Source: Candidatus Zixiibacteriota bacterium
GTDB taxonomy: Bacteria; Zixibacteria; MSB-5A5; GN15; JACZUZ01
Assembly (NCBI GenBank): GCA_024280835.1
Contig: JAJRPJ010000010.1
Location: forward strand, 248,001 to 312,000
Length of the DNA stretch: 64,000 nucleotides
Reading direction: 5' to 3'
The notes beneath the pieces were generated by a model. That model was not told the origin of the DNA and searched no databases. It saw only the letters and a program-made list of their open reading frames with translations. Of this stretch, positions 1 to 8,312 are shown piece by piece (positions within the stretch are counted from its first letter, which is position 1; each line of letters begins with the position of its first letter). The translations under genes were made by a program, and so were the position numbers.

Positions 1-16
1 TGATGTGATTAGTCAC
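1..16 (-). CDS. Possible start of the next phage-module gene (cut by window edge)
   Basis: On the minus strand a strong Shine-Dalgarno sequence (GGAGG at 28-32) is followed after 11 bases by a GTG that opens a frame running off the left edge. Only five codons are visible, so nothing can be said of the product. The spacing is a little long, and the true start may lie outside the window. It fits a further gene in the same minus-strand operon as the phage structural genes. Confidence 0.3.
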
Positions 17-33
17 AGGGTTGTCTGCCTCCT

Positions 34-2538
34 TTATTTGTGAAAGTCGAAGTGGCTCTGAAAGAATTCGACAGTGTCTTTGTGTAGTAATGTTCGCATA
101 AGAGTCAGTAAATCATTTTCGTCAACCACAGAGTCAGCATTAACATCCATGCGATCGTTGTAGTTCCAAATTGTAAGCTCAATGTTTTCACTGCCATCGC
201 TTGCGAGCGCTGAGCCACCCCAAGCGCCGCGGCCTTGATAGGTGAATCCCCAATCGCGCATGATGTCGTTATCAACTTCTGCGGTTTGCTGAATGATGGT
301 TCGGCGGCGAACACTATTGTCTTGCGGGGCGCCTGACGCGGCATAGCTCCACCAAAGGGTCAGGCGCGGTGAGTCATCGGTGGTTGGCAATGAAGCTGGG
401 CCGCGATAGTTGAGCTCACAATTGCTGGTGTCGTAGATTGTGTCCTGACCAATAGCAAAGCCCAAGTTTGATTGTCCATCAACAATGTCCTGAAACCATG
501 ATGCGCGGACAGGAAATTGGGTCCAGTTATCGGGAGGAGTAGCTGTCAAATTAGTGCGGACAGTGTCAGCAAGTCCCCACGGGAAGATATCTTTGGCCGT
601 GTCTCGGGCGGCTTCTTGAGACCAAGCCGAGTCAGTTAAAAGAGAGCCGAAGCCAAAGTTCCAGAGATTGCGAGAAGTTGATGGATAGGATGGCGAAAAG
701 CGATTGACCCAATGGTTTGTTGTGTTGGCTGTGTCGGAAACTCCGCAAGTGGAGCCGTCGTAATTGGAAGTGCCTTGATTGAAGGCCACTTGTCTGCGCA
801 GACGAGTGACATACAAGCGGAAGTCAAAGGTTGAATCCGCGCCTTGAATATTGTAGGCATTGGTTGAGTTGAGGAACAGTGAAAATTCTACAGAGTCGAT
901 GACAATCACAGAGTCCGTCGGCGCAGCTCCGATATAGGACAGTAGTGAGTCATAGCGTAACAATCCACCAACATGTTGTCCGTTGTCGTAGCCTGGGCGA
1001 ATAGTGTTGCCTGTGGCGACAGTGGCCATGTCGCAGGCGCCGATTTCAAACCATGTCGATTGAAGAAAGTGGTCAGCTATGCGAATCTCATTGCGTACAG
1101 CCTGGTTGGTTGTGTCGTTGACAGCGAAATAGAACAAACGTTTGAAAACGACATCCCAACCATGTGACCAACTCCATAGATTTGGGTTTGTTATTCCTGA
1201 GAATACGCGACGATTTGGCGCTGTTGCAATTCCGTCATTTAGTATGCCAGCGGAATCGACAATTACGACTGTCGCAGTGTCAGGGCCTGAAGATGAAAGA
1301 GAAAGCAAGAGCGGTTGTAGGTCACCTTGCGACGCCCCAATGCTTTGCCCGAAGGATAAGTTAGAGCCGATTATCGGAAATGAAGTGTCACCAGCGAGAG
1401 GGGCTGTCACCCAAGAGCTGCCATTGATGAGAAGTAGTTTGCTGGCGCTAGCAGAATTCGATGAGCTACCAAGGCCGTAGTTGTCTTGCTGGTTGCGATT
1501 GAAAGTGATTATTGGCACAGTAATAGCGGACATGTCATAGCCGCCGAAACTACTAGCTGTCCAGATAACCACTGCAGGAGCTATTGAGTCCCATTGTGCC
1601 TGTGAGTAATTGCGTGCCTGCAAGTCATCTATCCACTCCGGGATGAACGCGCCGCCGTCAAACGTTTGTAGGGAGTCACGAACATAATTGAACATGAGAG
1701 TGTCGGCATCCAAAGATGTTGTGTCATTGTCAACGAAGACGACTTTCAGGTCTGTCACGGTGATTGAAAACCATTGAAATTGTGGACGTCGAGTTGGAGT
1801 TGCATTTTCACTAGAGGCAAAAGTGTGATTGACTCCGTTGACACTTAAGGCAGTATCTAGTTTTAGAACTAAGCCATAGGCGCTTCCGTTGTGAATGTCA
1901 TTGGCCAAGCCTGTAGGTAGTGGAACTGGGACACTGTCGCCGCTGGCAATCAGAACACTGTCCCAAAGCGTTAATGTCCCAGCGACATTTGTAGCCCATG
2001 TATAAGAGTTTGCATCGCGGCGCACCATTCTCACTGCCCCTGCGAGTTTCAGGGCGCCGCTGACACCCGATTGAGTCCAGTTGACATTGTTAGTGCGATT
2101 GTCCCATGAGAGAGCGTTGCCGTCATCTTCATTCCAAGACTGGTCAATTGAATAGAGGTCATAGATGACTGTATCTACTCCCGATGCAAAGAGGCTTGTC
2201 GGTGTTAGCCATAGTGTACAGGCAACAACGGAATCACCTACAGGAACGCCAGCGCCAGAGGAGGACGTGTCACCAATGAAAACGAGTGTGTCTTGGAAGA
2301 CGAGATGGTATGAGCCTGAGGCATCGCTGCCAAAGTTCATGGATGTGATTGTTCCGCGCTTTTGTGTTGGGTTTGATTCTTTGGGATCTCCATCTCGCAA
2401 CCAAATACCGGCGCTATCGGCATTGGTGACGAACTCGCGACAGCCAACGCAAATACCAGCTTCAATGATAGATGGCCAAAGAGTGAGGCAGAGAGTTGCC
2501 ATTAGAATCAAGGTGTATTTTGTTTTTGGACAGGTCAT
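34..2538 (-). CDS. Large secreted protein with two DNRLRE-like regions and a dockerin-like end
   Basis: This 834-residue protein starts with a clear Sec signal peptide (basic start, hydrophobic stretch to about residue 27). Residues about 60-260 and 480-720 both resemble DNRLRE-like beta-sandwich domains: an alternating-strand pattern, a W-rich stretch, and an ending where P-x-L/F-x-x-W/F strands follow a tail such as NLGFAIG. Between them is a region with a possible Rossmann-like core. The C-terminus carries one dockerin/EF-hand-like calcium loop (DVNADSVVDENDL). The start overlaps the upstream stop by ATGA, so it is translationally coupled to a phage-operon gene. A signal peptide and dockerin on a tail-side phage gene are odd; it may be a tail fibre that took host modules, or a host gene next to the phage module. 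Function unknown. Confidence 0.6.
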   Translation of the reverse strand: MTCPKTKYTLILMATLCLTLWPSIIEAGICVGCREFVTNADSAGIWLRDGDPKESNPTQKRGTITSMNFGSDASGSYHLVFQDTLVFIGDTSSSGAGVPVGDSVVACTLWLTPTSLFASGVDTVIYDLYSIDQSWNEDDGNALSWDNRTNNVNWTQSGVSGALKLAGAVRMVRRDANSYTWATNVAGTLTLWDSVLIASGDSVPVPLPTGLANDIHNGSAYGLVLKLDTALSVNGVNHTFASSENATPTRRPQFQWFSITVTDLKVVFVDNDTTSLDADTLMFNYVRDSLQTFDGGAFIPEWIDDLQARNYSQAQWDSIAPAVVIWTASSFGGYDMSAITVPIITFNRNQQDNYGLGSSSNSASASKLLLINGSSWVTAPLAGDTSFPIIGSNLSFGQSIGASQGDLQPLLLSLSSSGPDTATVVIVDSAGILNDGIATAPNRRVFSGITNPNLWSWSHGWDVVFKRLFYFAVNDTTNQAVRNEIRIADHFLQSTWFEIGACDMATVATGNTIRPGYDNGQHVGGLLRYDSLLSYIGAAPTDSVIVIDSVEFSLFLNSTNAYNIQGADSTFDFRLYVTRLRRQVAFNQGTSNYDGSTCGVSDTANTTNHWVNRFSPSYPSTSRNLWNFGFGSLLTDSAWSQEAARDTAKDIFPWGLADTVRTNLTATPPDNWTQFPVRASWFQDIVDGQSNLGFAIGQDTIYDTSNCELNYRGPASLPTTDDSPRLTLWWSYAASGAPQDNSVRRRTIIQQTAEVDNDIMRDWGFTYQGRGAWGGSALASDGSENIELTIWNYNDRMDVNADSVVDENDLLTLMRTLLHKDTVEFFQSHFDFHK

Positions 2539-2894
2539 TGAGCCTTGCGGTTTCTGCCTTTCTGCGTAAATGGTAGTTTCTTGCTGGTTGGCGCCTTCTG
2601 CTTTGACGGTAGCGAGTTTATGGTCGTAGGTTCTTGTTGGCGGTCTTGCACTTGTTTCTCGTGGCGCAATTCGTCAATCATATTCCAAAAGTCACCTTCG
2701 CGATCGTCAGGTGGGGCGATCTTACGTTTGAATTCAAGCGCTTTCAATAATTCCATAATTTTGAATCGACCTCCTTCATTAAATATGTCTTTGTAGACTA
2801 GGTCTACTAGGGATGATATCTTCTCATTGTCGCTGTCAGGTACGACCGTTGGTTTGGCGTTCTTTTCAAGCGCAAAACTGTTTGGTTGCGACAC
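2535..2894 (-). CDS. Small hypothetical phage-operon protein
   Basis: A 119-residue protein with a GTG start three bases after the previous stop codon, and a stop overlapping the next ATG. This tight coupling on both sides is the main reason to believe it is a gene. The first half is predicted helical and acidic; the C-terminal 35 residues are rich in K, Q, P and S and end in a basic tail, suggesting a disordered end. No family is recognised. Its place between structural genes makes a minor virion or assembly role possible, which is inference only. Confidence 0.6.
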   Translation of the reverse strand: MSQPNSFALEKNAKPTVVPDSDNEKISSLVDLVYKDIFNEGGRFKIMELLKALEFKRKIAPPDDREGDFWNMIDELRHEKQVQDRQQEPTTINSLPSKQKAPTSKKLPFTQKGRNRKAQ

Positions 2895-2897
2895 AGA

Positions 2898-3266
2898 CTA
2901 GTCCAATTCAACTATCAGCAAATCAGTGGCGACAGAAGTTGTTCCTGAGCTATCACGTGAAATTGAAAAACCGCTATTGAACTCTCTACCGACTACGAAA
3001 ATTCTTTCGTCGCCTTTCGAGAGCGGGATGACTTTTGGACTCTTGAGGTTTGTGGGCAAGTTATTGCCACGATGGTCTATCAGAGCGTCGAATGAAACAG
3101 TTTGGCGCGTGCCGCCGATTGAAGTTTCGGTATAGGACAATTGCTTTTGGCTAGCGACTGTATTTACAGTGATAAATGATATTTCGGCTCCAGATGATGA
3201 GCCCCAAACGATAAATCCTGGAATGAACCATATTCGATGGCCGCGCAAGTAGGCTAATGTGTTCAT
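2898..3266 (-). CDS. Small hypothetical phage-operon protein
   Basis: A 122-residue protein, starting at the ATG at 3266 just downstream of an AAGGAG ribosome site; a TTG one codon earlier is also possible but too close to that site. The N-terminus has a moderately hydrophobic stretch (RIWFIPGFIVWG) and the rest is a mix of short beta strands with an acidic end (LIVELD). The size and position after the connector-like gene fit a head-closure or tail-completion protein, but no motif proves this. Confidence 0.5.
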   Translation of the reverse strand: MNTLAYLRGHRIWFIPGFIVWGSSSGAEISFITVNTVASQKQLSYTETSIGGTRQTVSFDALIDHRGNNLPTNLKSPKVIPLSKGDERIFVVGREFNSGFSISRDSSGTTSVATDLLIVELD

Positions 3267-3320
3267 CAAACTCCTTTCATGATTATTGATTTCATTAGAA
3301 GCACTAAATTGGGAAAGCCT

Positions 3321-4130
3321 CTAAACGCTTTTTGGACCCGTGAGGTTTTTGCGTGGTGGGCGAAAACGATCTAATGCGGTTGCGCTGTCTTGACGAAAGT
3401 TCTCCGCTAAGGCGAGCCACATGCTGGCATTCTTACTATCACTGGCGGTTGCCAGAGATAAAGCGCTGGCGGCACGGCAGACTATTGCCGCTCCTAAATA
3501 TGTAGCGGCGGTTTGCAAGTTTAGGTCTGCGCCAAAGTCCTCGTCAGGATCGACAGCGGCTGAGATGAATTGGTTGGCTTCGCTGACAGCTTCTGCGAAG
3601 ATGGCATCGTCCAGTGTTTGCGTGACTGGCATAAATGTTACTTGCAGAGTTTGGGAGTCGACTATGGTTCCAGCCGCAAGACGGCGTAGATTGCCTAGGG
3701 TGTAATCAATGTCGTAATCGACTCCTTCGCTGTAGAGAGTCAAGGGGAAGTACCAAAGATGAACAGACGCTGAGCTAGATATCGCGCCGCTAGATATGGC
3801 TTGAATAGCGCCTGTTTGATAATCCACTGTGTAATCTACGTTTTCAATGTATTGAGTTCCTAGTGACGAATCACTTGCTAGAATAATGCTTCCTTGGTCA
3901 ATGGGAAATTGTGCGCTTTGAGATTGTGAGGCCCCAAAAGTTAGTGGTTCAGAAAGCGGCGTGTCTCTAGTTAGCGAAGCAACAACTACACTGCCATTTT
4001 GGAGTGGGCCGCCGCTAAGCGTCGACCAAGCGCTTCCTGATGGCTGAATTATTAGTGCGACAGTACTTAGCGGTTCAGTCACTGGCGCGATGACATGCTT
4101 TTTGATTAGACTAATTGTTGTATAGGACAT
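3321..4130 (-). CDS. Probable phage connector or baseplate-type structural protein
   Basis: A 269-residue protein. The middle holds two copies of a short motif, VDYTVDYQTGAI and VDYDIDYTLGNL (residues about 95-150), a pattern I know from phage tail and baseplate proteins that build beta structures. The C-terminal 100 residues are helical and alanine-rich (DDAIFAEAVSEANQFISAA, then a helix around CRAASALSLATAS), which resembles gp6-like head-tail connector helices. It lies five bases after the propeller gene, in the same operon. The assignment as a virion protein is likely; which virion protein is uncertain. Confidence 0.5.
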   Translation of the reverse strand: MSYTTISLIKKHVIAPVTEPLSTVALIIQPSGSAWSTLSGGPLQNGSVVVASLTRDTPLSEPLTFGASQSQSAQFPIDQGSIILASDSSLGTQYIENVDYTVDYQTGAIQAISSGAISSSASVHLWYFPLTLYSEGVDYDIDYTLGNLRRLAAGTIVDSQTLQVTFMPVTQTLDDAIFAEAVSEANQFISAAVDPDEDFGADLNLQTAATYLGAAIVCRAASALSLATASDSKNASMWLALAENFRQDSATALDRFRPPRKNLTGPKSV

Positions 4131-4135
4131 TGATC

Positions 4136-5542
4136 TTAGGCCTCAGTAATAAATTCGCTCAGATTGGCAATAGCTGTTAATTGAGTGGCTACCGGTTTGG
4201 TGGAATAACTGGCGCTGACGATTGCGCGGACATAGAACCGCGATGAGCCATTGATGACAGTTTGTTGCCAGTCAGTGGGGGCCGCGGAGCCGTCCGCCCA
4301 AAGAGTTAGCTCTTGTGAGCTGCTGGTTAGGTGATAGGCGCCGTCAGTTGGTGTGAATGTTACCCAGCCTGAGCCATCGAAGTATTGCCAAGTGACAGAG
4401 CCGCCGACACCTGCAGTTGAAAGGATGAGCTTAAGATAGTTGAATGGGGCGCTATGGCCAAAATAGACGGCATCACCAATTGTATCGAGAAGAGCGCTTG
4501 ACGTAGGATGGAAAATATCCGCCGCTGCGCTAGTTGAAGACTCAGAAGTTAGGTCGACATAAGTTCCAGCGCTTTGCGAGAATAACGCCACACTATCTAA
4601 TTGAGTCCAGCTGGGTATTAAGTCTGCTCCAGCTAAAAAGGCTCCGTTTTCTTTTGGCGCATAGAGCAAACGCGTTTGATTGGACCCAAAGTTTTGCAAA
4701 TAATAGACTGTAGCGGCATTGTCGATGAAGCCGACCCGTGGGTACTGTCCACCAGTGGCGTCAATGTTTTCAACCGTCGACCATTGTGAGCCATCGAATT
4801 CGCGATAGTGGAGAGCCCCGTCGTCGTAGGTGACACCTATACGGTTGTCTGCGGCGACACGGGCATGGAAATGTTGGTCGAACCCAGTTCCTGAGGCTAA
4901 AGGAACTTCGGACGAGAAGGCTCCAACAAAAAAGAATTTGTTGCGGACTACGAAATTTGACCCACTGTAAGTGTAGAAAACATAAAGTTGATTGTCGGCA
5001 ATTATGATTTGACTATAGGCTGAGGTGACAGGTCCGACGAGTTCTTCACCCGCGCCAACTATCCAAGTGACGCCCCAATCGTCAGACTTTATGGCGTTGA
5101 TATAATGATTGCTGCCGACAACACGAGTGTAAGTTATCCATAGCCGATTAGGTTGCTCTAGGGTGATAGATGGGAAGTAGCAATCATCGACACTATAGAC
5201 CGTATTGGCGCTTCCAACAGTCCATGATCCGCTTGAGAATGTTAGTTGCCGATGGAGCATGTCGAATGTTGTTGCTGCGGTGTAGGCCAAGAAGATGTCA
5301 CCGTTAGTGTTCATGAAACAATCAAAAGGCGAGTCAGCTGAATCACTGGCGATAGTTTGCGGAGTCGACCAATTGTCATAGGGGGGGTCTGCGTAGCGCA
5401 AGCTGATGGAGCTGGGTGTATCTTGATAGAGCAAAACCAAACGATTGGCATAAGTTCCTTCAGTGATACGCAAGAGCTTTCGCGCGGACCCATCGCCTAG
5501 TGGGCTGCCAGCGGTTGAAGTTGTAATCAATTCGTTTTGCAA
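4136..5542 (-). CDS. Sialidase-like beta-propeller protein, putative receptor-binding structural protein
   Basis: A 468-residue protein with a TTG start preceded by AAAGGA. Residues about 20-300 show repeated beta-propeller blades of the sialidase/neuraminidase-like type, with an Asp-box-like segment (SDDWGVTW) and blade endings such as RLWITYTR and NGDIFLAYTA. The last 130 residues form a separate beta domain (WQYFDGSGWVTFTPT, then FYVRAIVSAS) often seen at the end of phage fibre or baseplate proteins. No full catalytic sialidase residue set was recognised, so binding rather than cleavage is the safer guess. It follows the capsid gene after a structured spacer. Confidence 0.55.
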   Translation of the reverse strand: MQNELITTSTAGSPLGDGSARKLLRITEGTYANRLVLLYQDTPSSISLRYADPPYDNWSTPQTIASDSADSPFDCFMNTNGDIFLAYTAATTFDMLHRQLTFSSGSWTVGSANTVYSVDDCYFPSITLEQPNRLWITYTRVVGSNHYINAIKSDDWGVTWIVGAGEELVGPVTSAYSQIIIADNQLYVFYTYSGSNFVVRNKFFFVGAFSSEVPLASGTGFDQHFHARVAADNRIGVTYDDGALHYREFDGSQWSTVENIDATGGQYPRVGFIDNAATVYYLQNFGSNQTRLLYAPKENGAFLAGADLIPSWTQLDSVALFSQSAGTYVDLTSESSTSAAADIFHPTSSALLDTIGDAVYFGHSAPFNYLKLILSTAGVGGSVTWQYFDGSGWVTFTPTDGAYHLTSSSQELTLWADGSAAPTDWQQTVINGSSRFYVRAIVSASYSTKPVATQLTAIANLSEFITEA

Positions 5543-5599
5543 TTGTTGTTGGTTCCTTTGTGGCGCTACTGGTTTTGAAGAATAGTTTCTAATAAAAAA

Positions 5600-5696
5600 C
5601 TGGGGAGAGGGTTAGAGTGTAGGAGCAAGATGTCGTGCGTCTCTCGTTTGGCCTCGATAGGCTAGTGGCCTAGCGTCACGAGCTCCCTCTCCCCAG
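5600..5696 (-). ncRNA. Putative structured RNA closed by a perfect 12-bp stem
   Basis: The segment between the capsid gene and the propeller gene begins and ends with exact 12-base inverted repeats (CTGGGGAGAGGG at 5600-5611; CCCTCTCCCCAG at 5685-5696). Inside, on the minus strand, CUCGU pairs with ACGAG, and nested in that UAGGC pairs with GCCUA around a five-base loop. There is no T-run directly after the closing stem, so it does not look like a simple terminator. It could be a processing or stability element, an attenuator, or a small phage RNA. Strand is inferred from the flanking genes. Confidence 0.5.
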
Positions 5697-5744
5697 AATG
5701 ATAATTACATCTCCCAAAAGGAGATCAGCTCAAAAGAGTGAAGT

Positions 5745-5770
5745 AAAAAGATTCATATAGAAGATGAATC
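5745..5770 (-). terminator. Terminator-like hairpin at the end of the capsid gene
   Basis: On the minus strand GATTCAT and ATGAATC form a seven-bp stem with a seven-base loop, followed by TTTTT. The stem begins at the last base of the capsid stop codon. The stem is AT-rich, so termination may be partial, which would suit lowering expression after a highly expressed capsid gene. Confidence 0.5.
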
Positions 5771-6870
5771 TAGAAAGCAGTGTCTAAGGCTACTGCCGCC
5801 TCTGGGATGACTTTAGCGAAGGCTACCGATTCTGAGATGACGGCCTCTTCAAAGCGCTGTTCAATAATCTTATCAAACTCGACCATCAATGGTTGAGTGA
5901 TTACCTGCTCAATTGCGAAGCGTGTGTCGACACCGATAATGATATCTGACGGTGTGGAGTCCGAGCGGATTAGTGTTGCACCTAGCGGTGAAAAGACTTC
6001 GCCACGATTTTGAAATTTGAAACCTGCCATGGGATCTTTGAACTCAGATAGTGTGAGTATCGTCTTCATATTGTTGATGTCACAAATTAGGGCGTTCATC
6101 TCGAATGAGTCGAATTGTCCCCAGAGAGTAATGAGGTCGTTATAAGTCAAAACACCTGTAGCAGCGGAATTGATAGTGGAGACAGGATTGCTGTTACCGT
6201 CGCCATTGATGATGGTCTCGACCAGTAAACCGATTTTGTCGGTTTGCAAACGGAATCCCACATACCAAAGCAGAACACGGAACTGCGCGGTCGTACGATA
6301 GCGTAATGCCTTGTAACTGGCCTTCAACGCCAAACCATAGTCTGGCACATTGACCGCATGCTGTTGTTCAGTAACCAGCAGCTGGGGCATATCGACGCCA
6401 TCACCAATCGGGCGCAGTGAAAACTTGTCTTTTGCTGAAGTGTCAATAAAGAAGGGTGTATAGCGATTGCTGGCGATTGTGGTTGTGCCTGCTAGCAGTG
6501 AATCCAACTCTGGGCGCATCGACATGCCACGGCGAATTTCGCGGAGCATGAACTCAGGCAGCAAAGTCGGTGAGGCCTGCAAGAACGCTTCGACCGTTGA
6601 CGGACGTTTTCCGCCAATGCGAATTCCTGCCAGCGCCAACTGGCGTTCGAAGGCATCCAGCGCCGAACCAGTCGGGGAGGGGTCGTATTCGGATGTCTCA
6701 AGTAATTCACTCAAGGTGAGTCCGCGCGCTTCGGCTTCAAGATATGTCTCGCGTGTGACGCTGAGCTCTTTGGCCCCAGTGAAATCAACTGCGCCTACAT
6801 GCAGGCGATCGGTTGGTTCGCCCTCCAACGCAGAGAAAGCGCCGGAGCTAATAAATTCATCAAAGTTCAT
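5770..6870 (-). CDS. HK97-fold major capsid protein (phage)
   Basis: A 366-residue protein in the head-gene cluster. The N-terminal 120 residues are charged and helical, like the scaffolding delta domain of HK97-type capsid proteins. The rest has the usual features: an ILLxxxG-like helix region (KIGLLVETIINGDGNS), a long central helix, GVLTYNDLITLWGQF, and a late beta region with GVDTRFAIEQVI. A ribosome site (GAGGAAC) precedes the ATG. It follows the decoration-protein gene and is followed by a hairpin terminator, typical of capsid genes. The N-terminal part would be cut by the protease encoded upstream; this is inference from family behaviour. Confidence 0.8.
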   Translation of the reverse strand: MNFDEFISSGAFSALEGEPTDRLHVGAVDFTGAKELSVTRETYLEAEARGLTLSELLETSEYDPSPTGSALDAFERQLALAGIRIGGKRPSTVEAFLQASPTLLPEFMLREIRRGMSMRPELDSLLAGTTTIASNRYTPFFIDTSAKDKFSLRPIGDGVDMPQLLVTEQQHAVNVPDYGLALKASYKALRYRTTAQFRVLLWYVGFRLQTDKIGLLVETIINGDGNSNPVSTINSAATGVLTYNDLITLWGQFDSFEMNALICDINNMKTILTLSEFKDPMAGFKFQNRGEVFSPLGATLIRSDSTPSDIIIGVDTRFAIEQVITQPLMVEFDKIIEQRFEEAVISESVAFAKVIPEAAVALDTAF

Positions 6871-6927
6871 ATAGTCTGTTCCTCGTTTGTGATATTGTGT
6901 TGTTTAATAGTGAGCGCTTACTGTGCT

Positions 6928-7350
6928 CTAGTTAAAGAGAACCAAGCAGTCAGTAGTTCCGTTGACTTCCAAAACTGTTCCGCGACCAATGGCGCCGCCT
7001 GCGGGATCATCAGCCACCAAGGCAGGCGCTTGCTTGACAGCGCCATCAACTGCGCCGACGATGCGATTGCCGACTACAGGAAATGCTGTAGCGGTAGTTA
7101 ATCGGCAAATGCCGCCGATTTGCACGGAAGCCACACGTTCGCCGTTGTCTGCGTCTGTGAGAGTCAGCGCAATTAATTTCCCGAGTGTCAGGTCGCCGTC
7201 AGCGCAGGGTGAAACTGTGGTGTTCGCAGAGATAGTGACGGCTTTGCCGATGTCTGCGTCTTTGAGGTCGTCAACGCTGGCCGTTTGCGAAATCGAAAAC
7301 GATGCAATCACTGGCGCAATAGTGTCTAGTCTTTGTGGTCGTATTGCCAT
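6928..7350 (-). CDS. Putative head decoration (capsid-stabilising) protein
   Basis: A 140-residue, beta-rich, small-residue-rich protein directly upstream of the capsid gene in the operon. It has the look of DUF2190/gpD-like decoration proteins: a run of short strands with G and A (GKAVTISANT, IGRGTVLEVNG) and little charge. Position between possible scaffold and capsid supports the call. There is no diagnostic motif, so this is a context-led assignment. Confidence 0.55.
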   Translation of the reverse strand: MAIRPQRLDTIAPVIASFSISQTASVDDLKDADIGKAVTISANTTVSPCADGDLTLGKLIALTLTDADNGERVASVQIGGICRLTTATAFPVVGNRIVGAVDGAVKQAPALVADDPAGGAIGRGTVLEVNGTTDCLVLFN

Positions 7351-7538
7351 GTATGTGCTCTTTCATTTTTTGTTTGAGAAATCTGTAATGAGTTCTGAAT
7401 GATAATGTGTATCTGCGGCCTGTCCGGGGTGTTTCCCCCACGGTGGAACGGGGAGTCGCCAAGCTGTACGTAGCTGGGTCATGTCAGACTTCCCACGAGG
7501 TCGTTTTGCGAAATTGTCTCGAAAAATCCTGTGAACTT
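7351..7538 (-). other. 188-base GC-rich spacer in the head operon, possibly structured
   Basis: No gene fits here. On the minus strand the segment around 7400-7515 is clearly more GC-rich than its surroundings and holds several short pairings (CCCC with GGGG around 7430-7455, AGCT with AGCT around 7465-7480). It may form a leader for the decoration/capsid genes. I see no terminator or known riboswitch pattern. Confidence 0.3.
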
Positions 7539-8000
7539 TTATTGGCTCTTGAATTCGCTCCAGTCTGTGCGTGATGCAGACTCCGAGCCGATGTGCCGTG
7601 AGGCCCCAGGGAACGTGTCGCGGAAACGCACACAGGCGCGGCGATAGAAGCGCAAAAGTTCTTCGGCCGATGAGTTTGCTATTTCTTCGGATAACGCTAA
7701 TTCTGATTCTGGAGAGCGCTTATCGAGAGCAACATTGATGGCTCGCATCATAGTTAGTGTCCGCCCTGTCAAGTCGACACGTAGAAGGTCGAACTCACGT
7801 TTCAAGGTCTCAACTGGGGCCAGTGTAGCGCCATAGGTTGCTTGAGCCTCCGAAAGTGAATCTTGCAGAGAGTTCAAGTCCAGTTCATCGCTTGTGCCGT
7901 TCAAAACAGAACTTATGGCGTCATCTGCGTTTTGTAGCGCTTGGGAAAAGTGTTTCAAATCGTCTTGTGTGCTCATAGATGTCTTAGTTTTGGATATCAT
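7539..8000 (-). CDS. Possible phage scaffold-type protein
   Basis: A 153-residue, almost fully helical, charged protein (35% D, E, K or R by eye in the middle) with heptad-like repeats around residues 15-60. It sits between protease and decoration genes, where scaffold proteins usually lie, but it is shorter than most, and the capsid protein already appears to carry its own N-terminal scaffold-like part. Start at 8000; an ATG at 7976 is an alternative. Scaffold or chaperone role is inference. Confidence 0.45.
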   Translation of the reverse strand: MISKTKTSMSTQDDLKHFSQALQNADDAISSVLNGTSDELDLNSLQDSLSEAQATYGATLAPVETLKREFDLLRVDLTGRTLTMMRAINVALDKRSPESELALSEEIANSSAEELLRFYRRACVRFRDTFPGASRHIGSESASRTDWSEFKSQ

Positions 8001-8009
8001 AGTCCTGTC

Positions 8010-8312
8010 TCAACGTCCTTCTTTTTGTTCAAGCAATGATTCGATTCTCACAAGGCGAGTGATGACTTCCTCTCGGAAGCGACGAAAGTCAGTGGTGGTT
8101 GTGTAATAATCTCTTTGGGATGTCTCTAGTTGTCCAACTCGCGTGTCAATCTCCTGCACTCGATGTCTGGGCGCCTTATCGGCAATGGCAGATTTGAGGT
8201 CTTGAATCGTCAGAAAGTACACGGCCAGTCCTGCAATAACCGCCATCAATATCTTGAAGAGATGGTCACGCAAGCGGATGTCATTCCGCTGTTTTAGCAG
8301 GGAGTCATTCAT
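8010..8312 (-). CDS. Small membrane protein with cytoplasmic or periplasmic coiled coil
   Basis: A 100-residue protein with one membrane segment (residues about 20-38, FKILMAVIAGLAVYFLTI) followed by a predicted coiled coil (residues 50-98, RVGQLETSQ...RLVRIESLLEQ). The start overlaps the protease stop by eight bases. This layout resembles phage holin- or spanin-like accessory proteins, and also XkdA/hemolysin-XhlA-like proteins. No lysin is next to it, so the lysis idea is weak. Confidence 0.55.
   Translation of the reverse strand: MNDSLLKQRNDIRLRDHLFKILMAVIAGLAVYFLTIQDLKSAIADKAPRHRVQEIDTRVGQLETSQRDYYTTTTDFRRFREEVITRLVRIESLLEQKEGR

Noticed and set aside
5600-5696. Hammerhead or twister ribozyme in the capsid-gene spacer
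   Set aside because: The conserved CUGAUGA and GAAA core bases of the hammerhead are absent, and I could not place a twister core.
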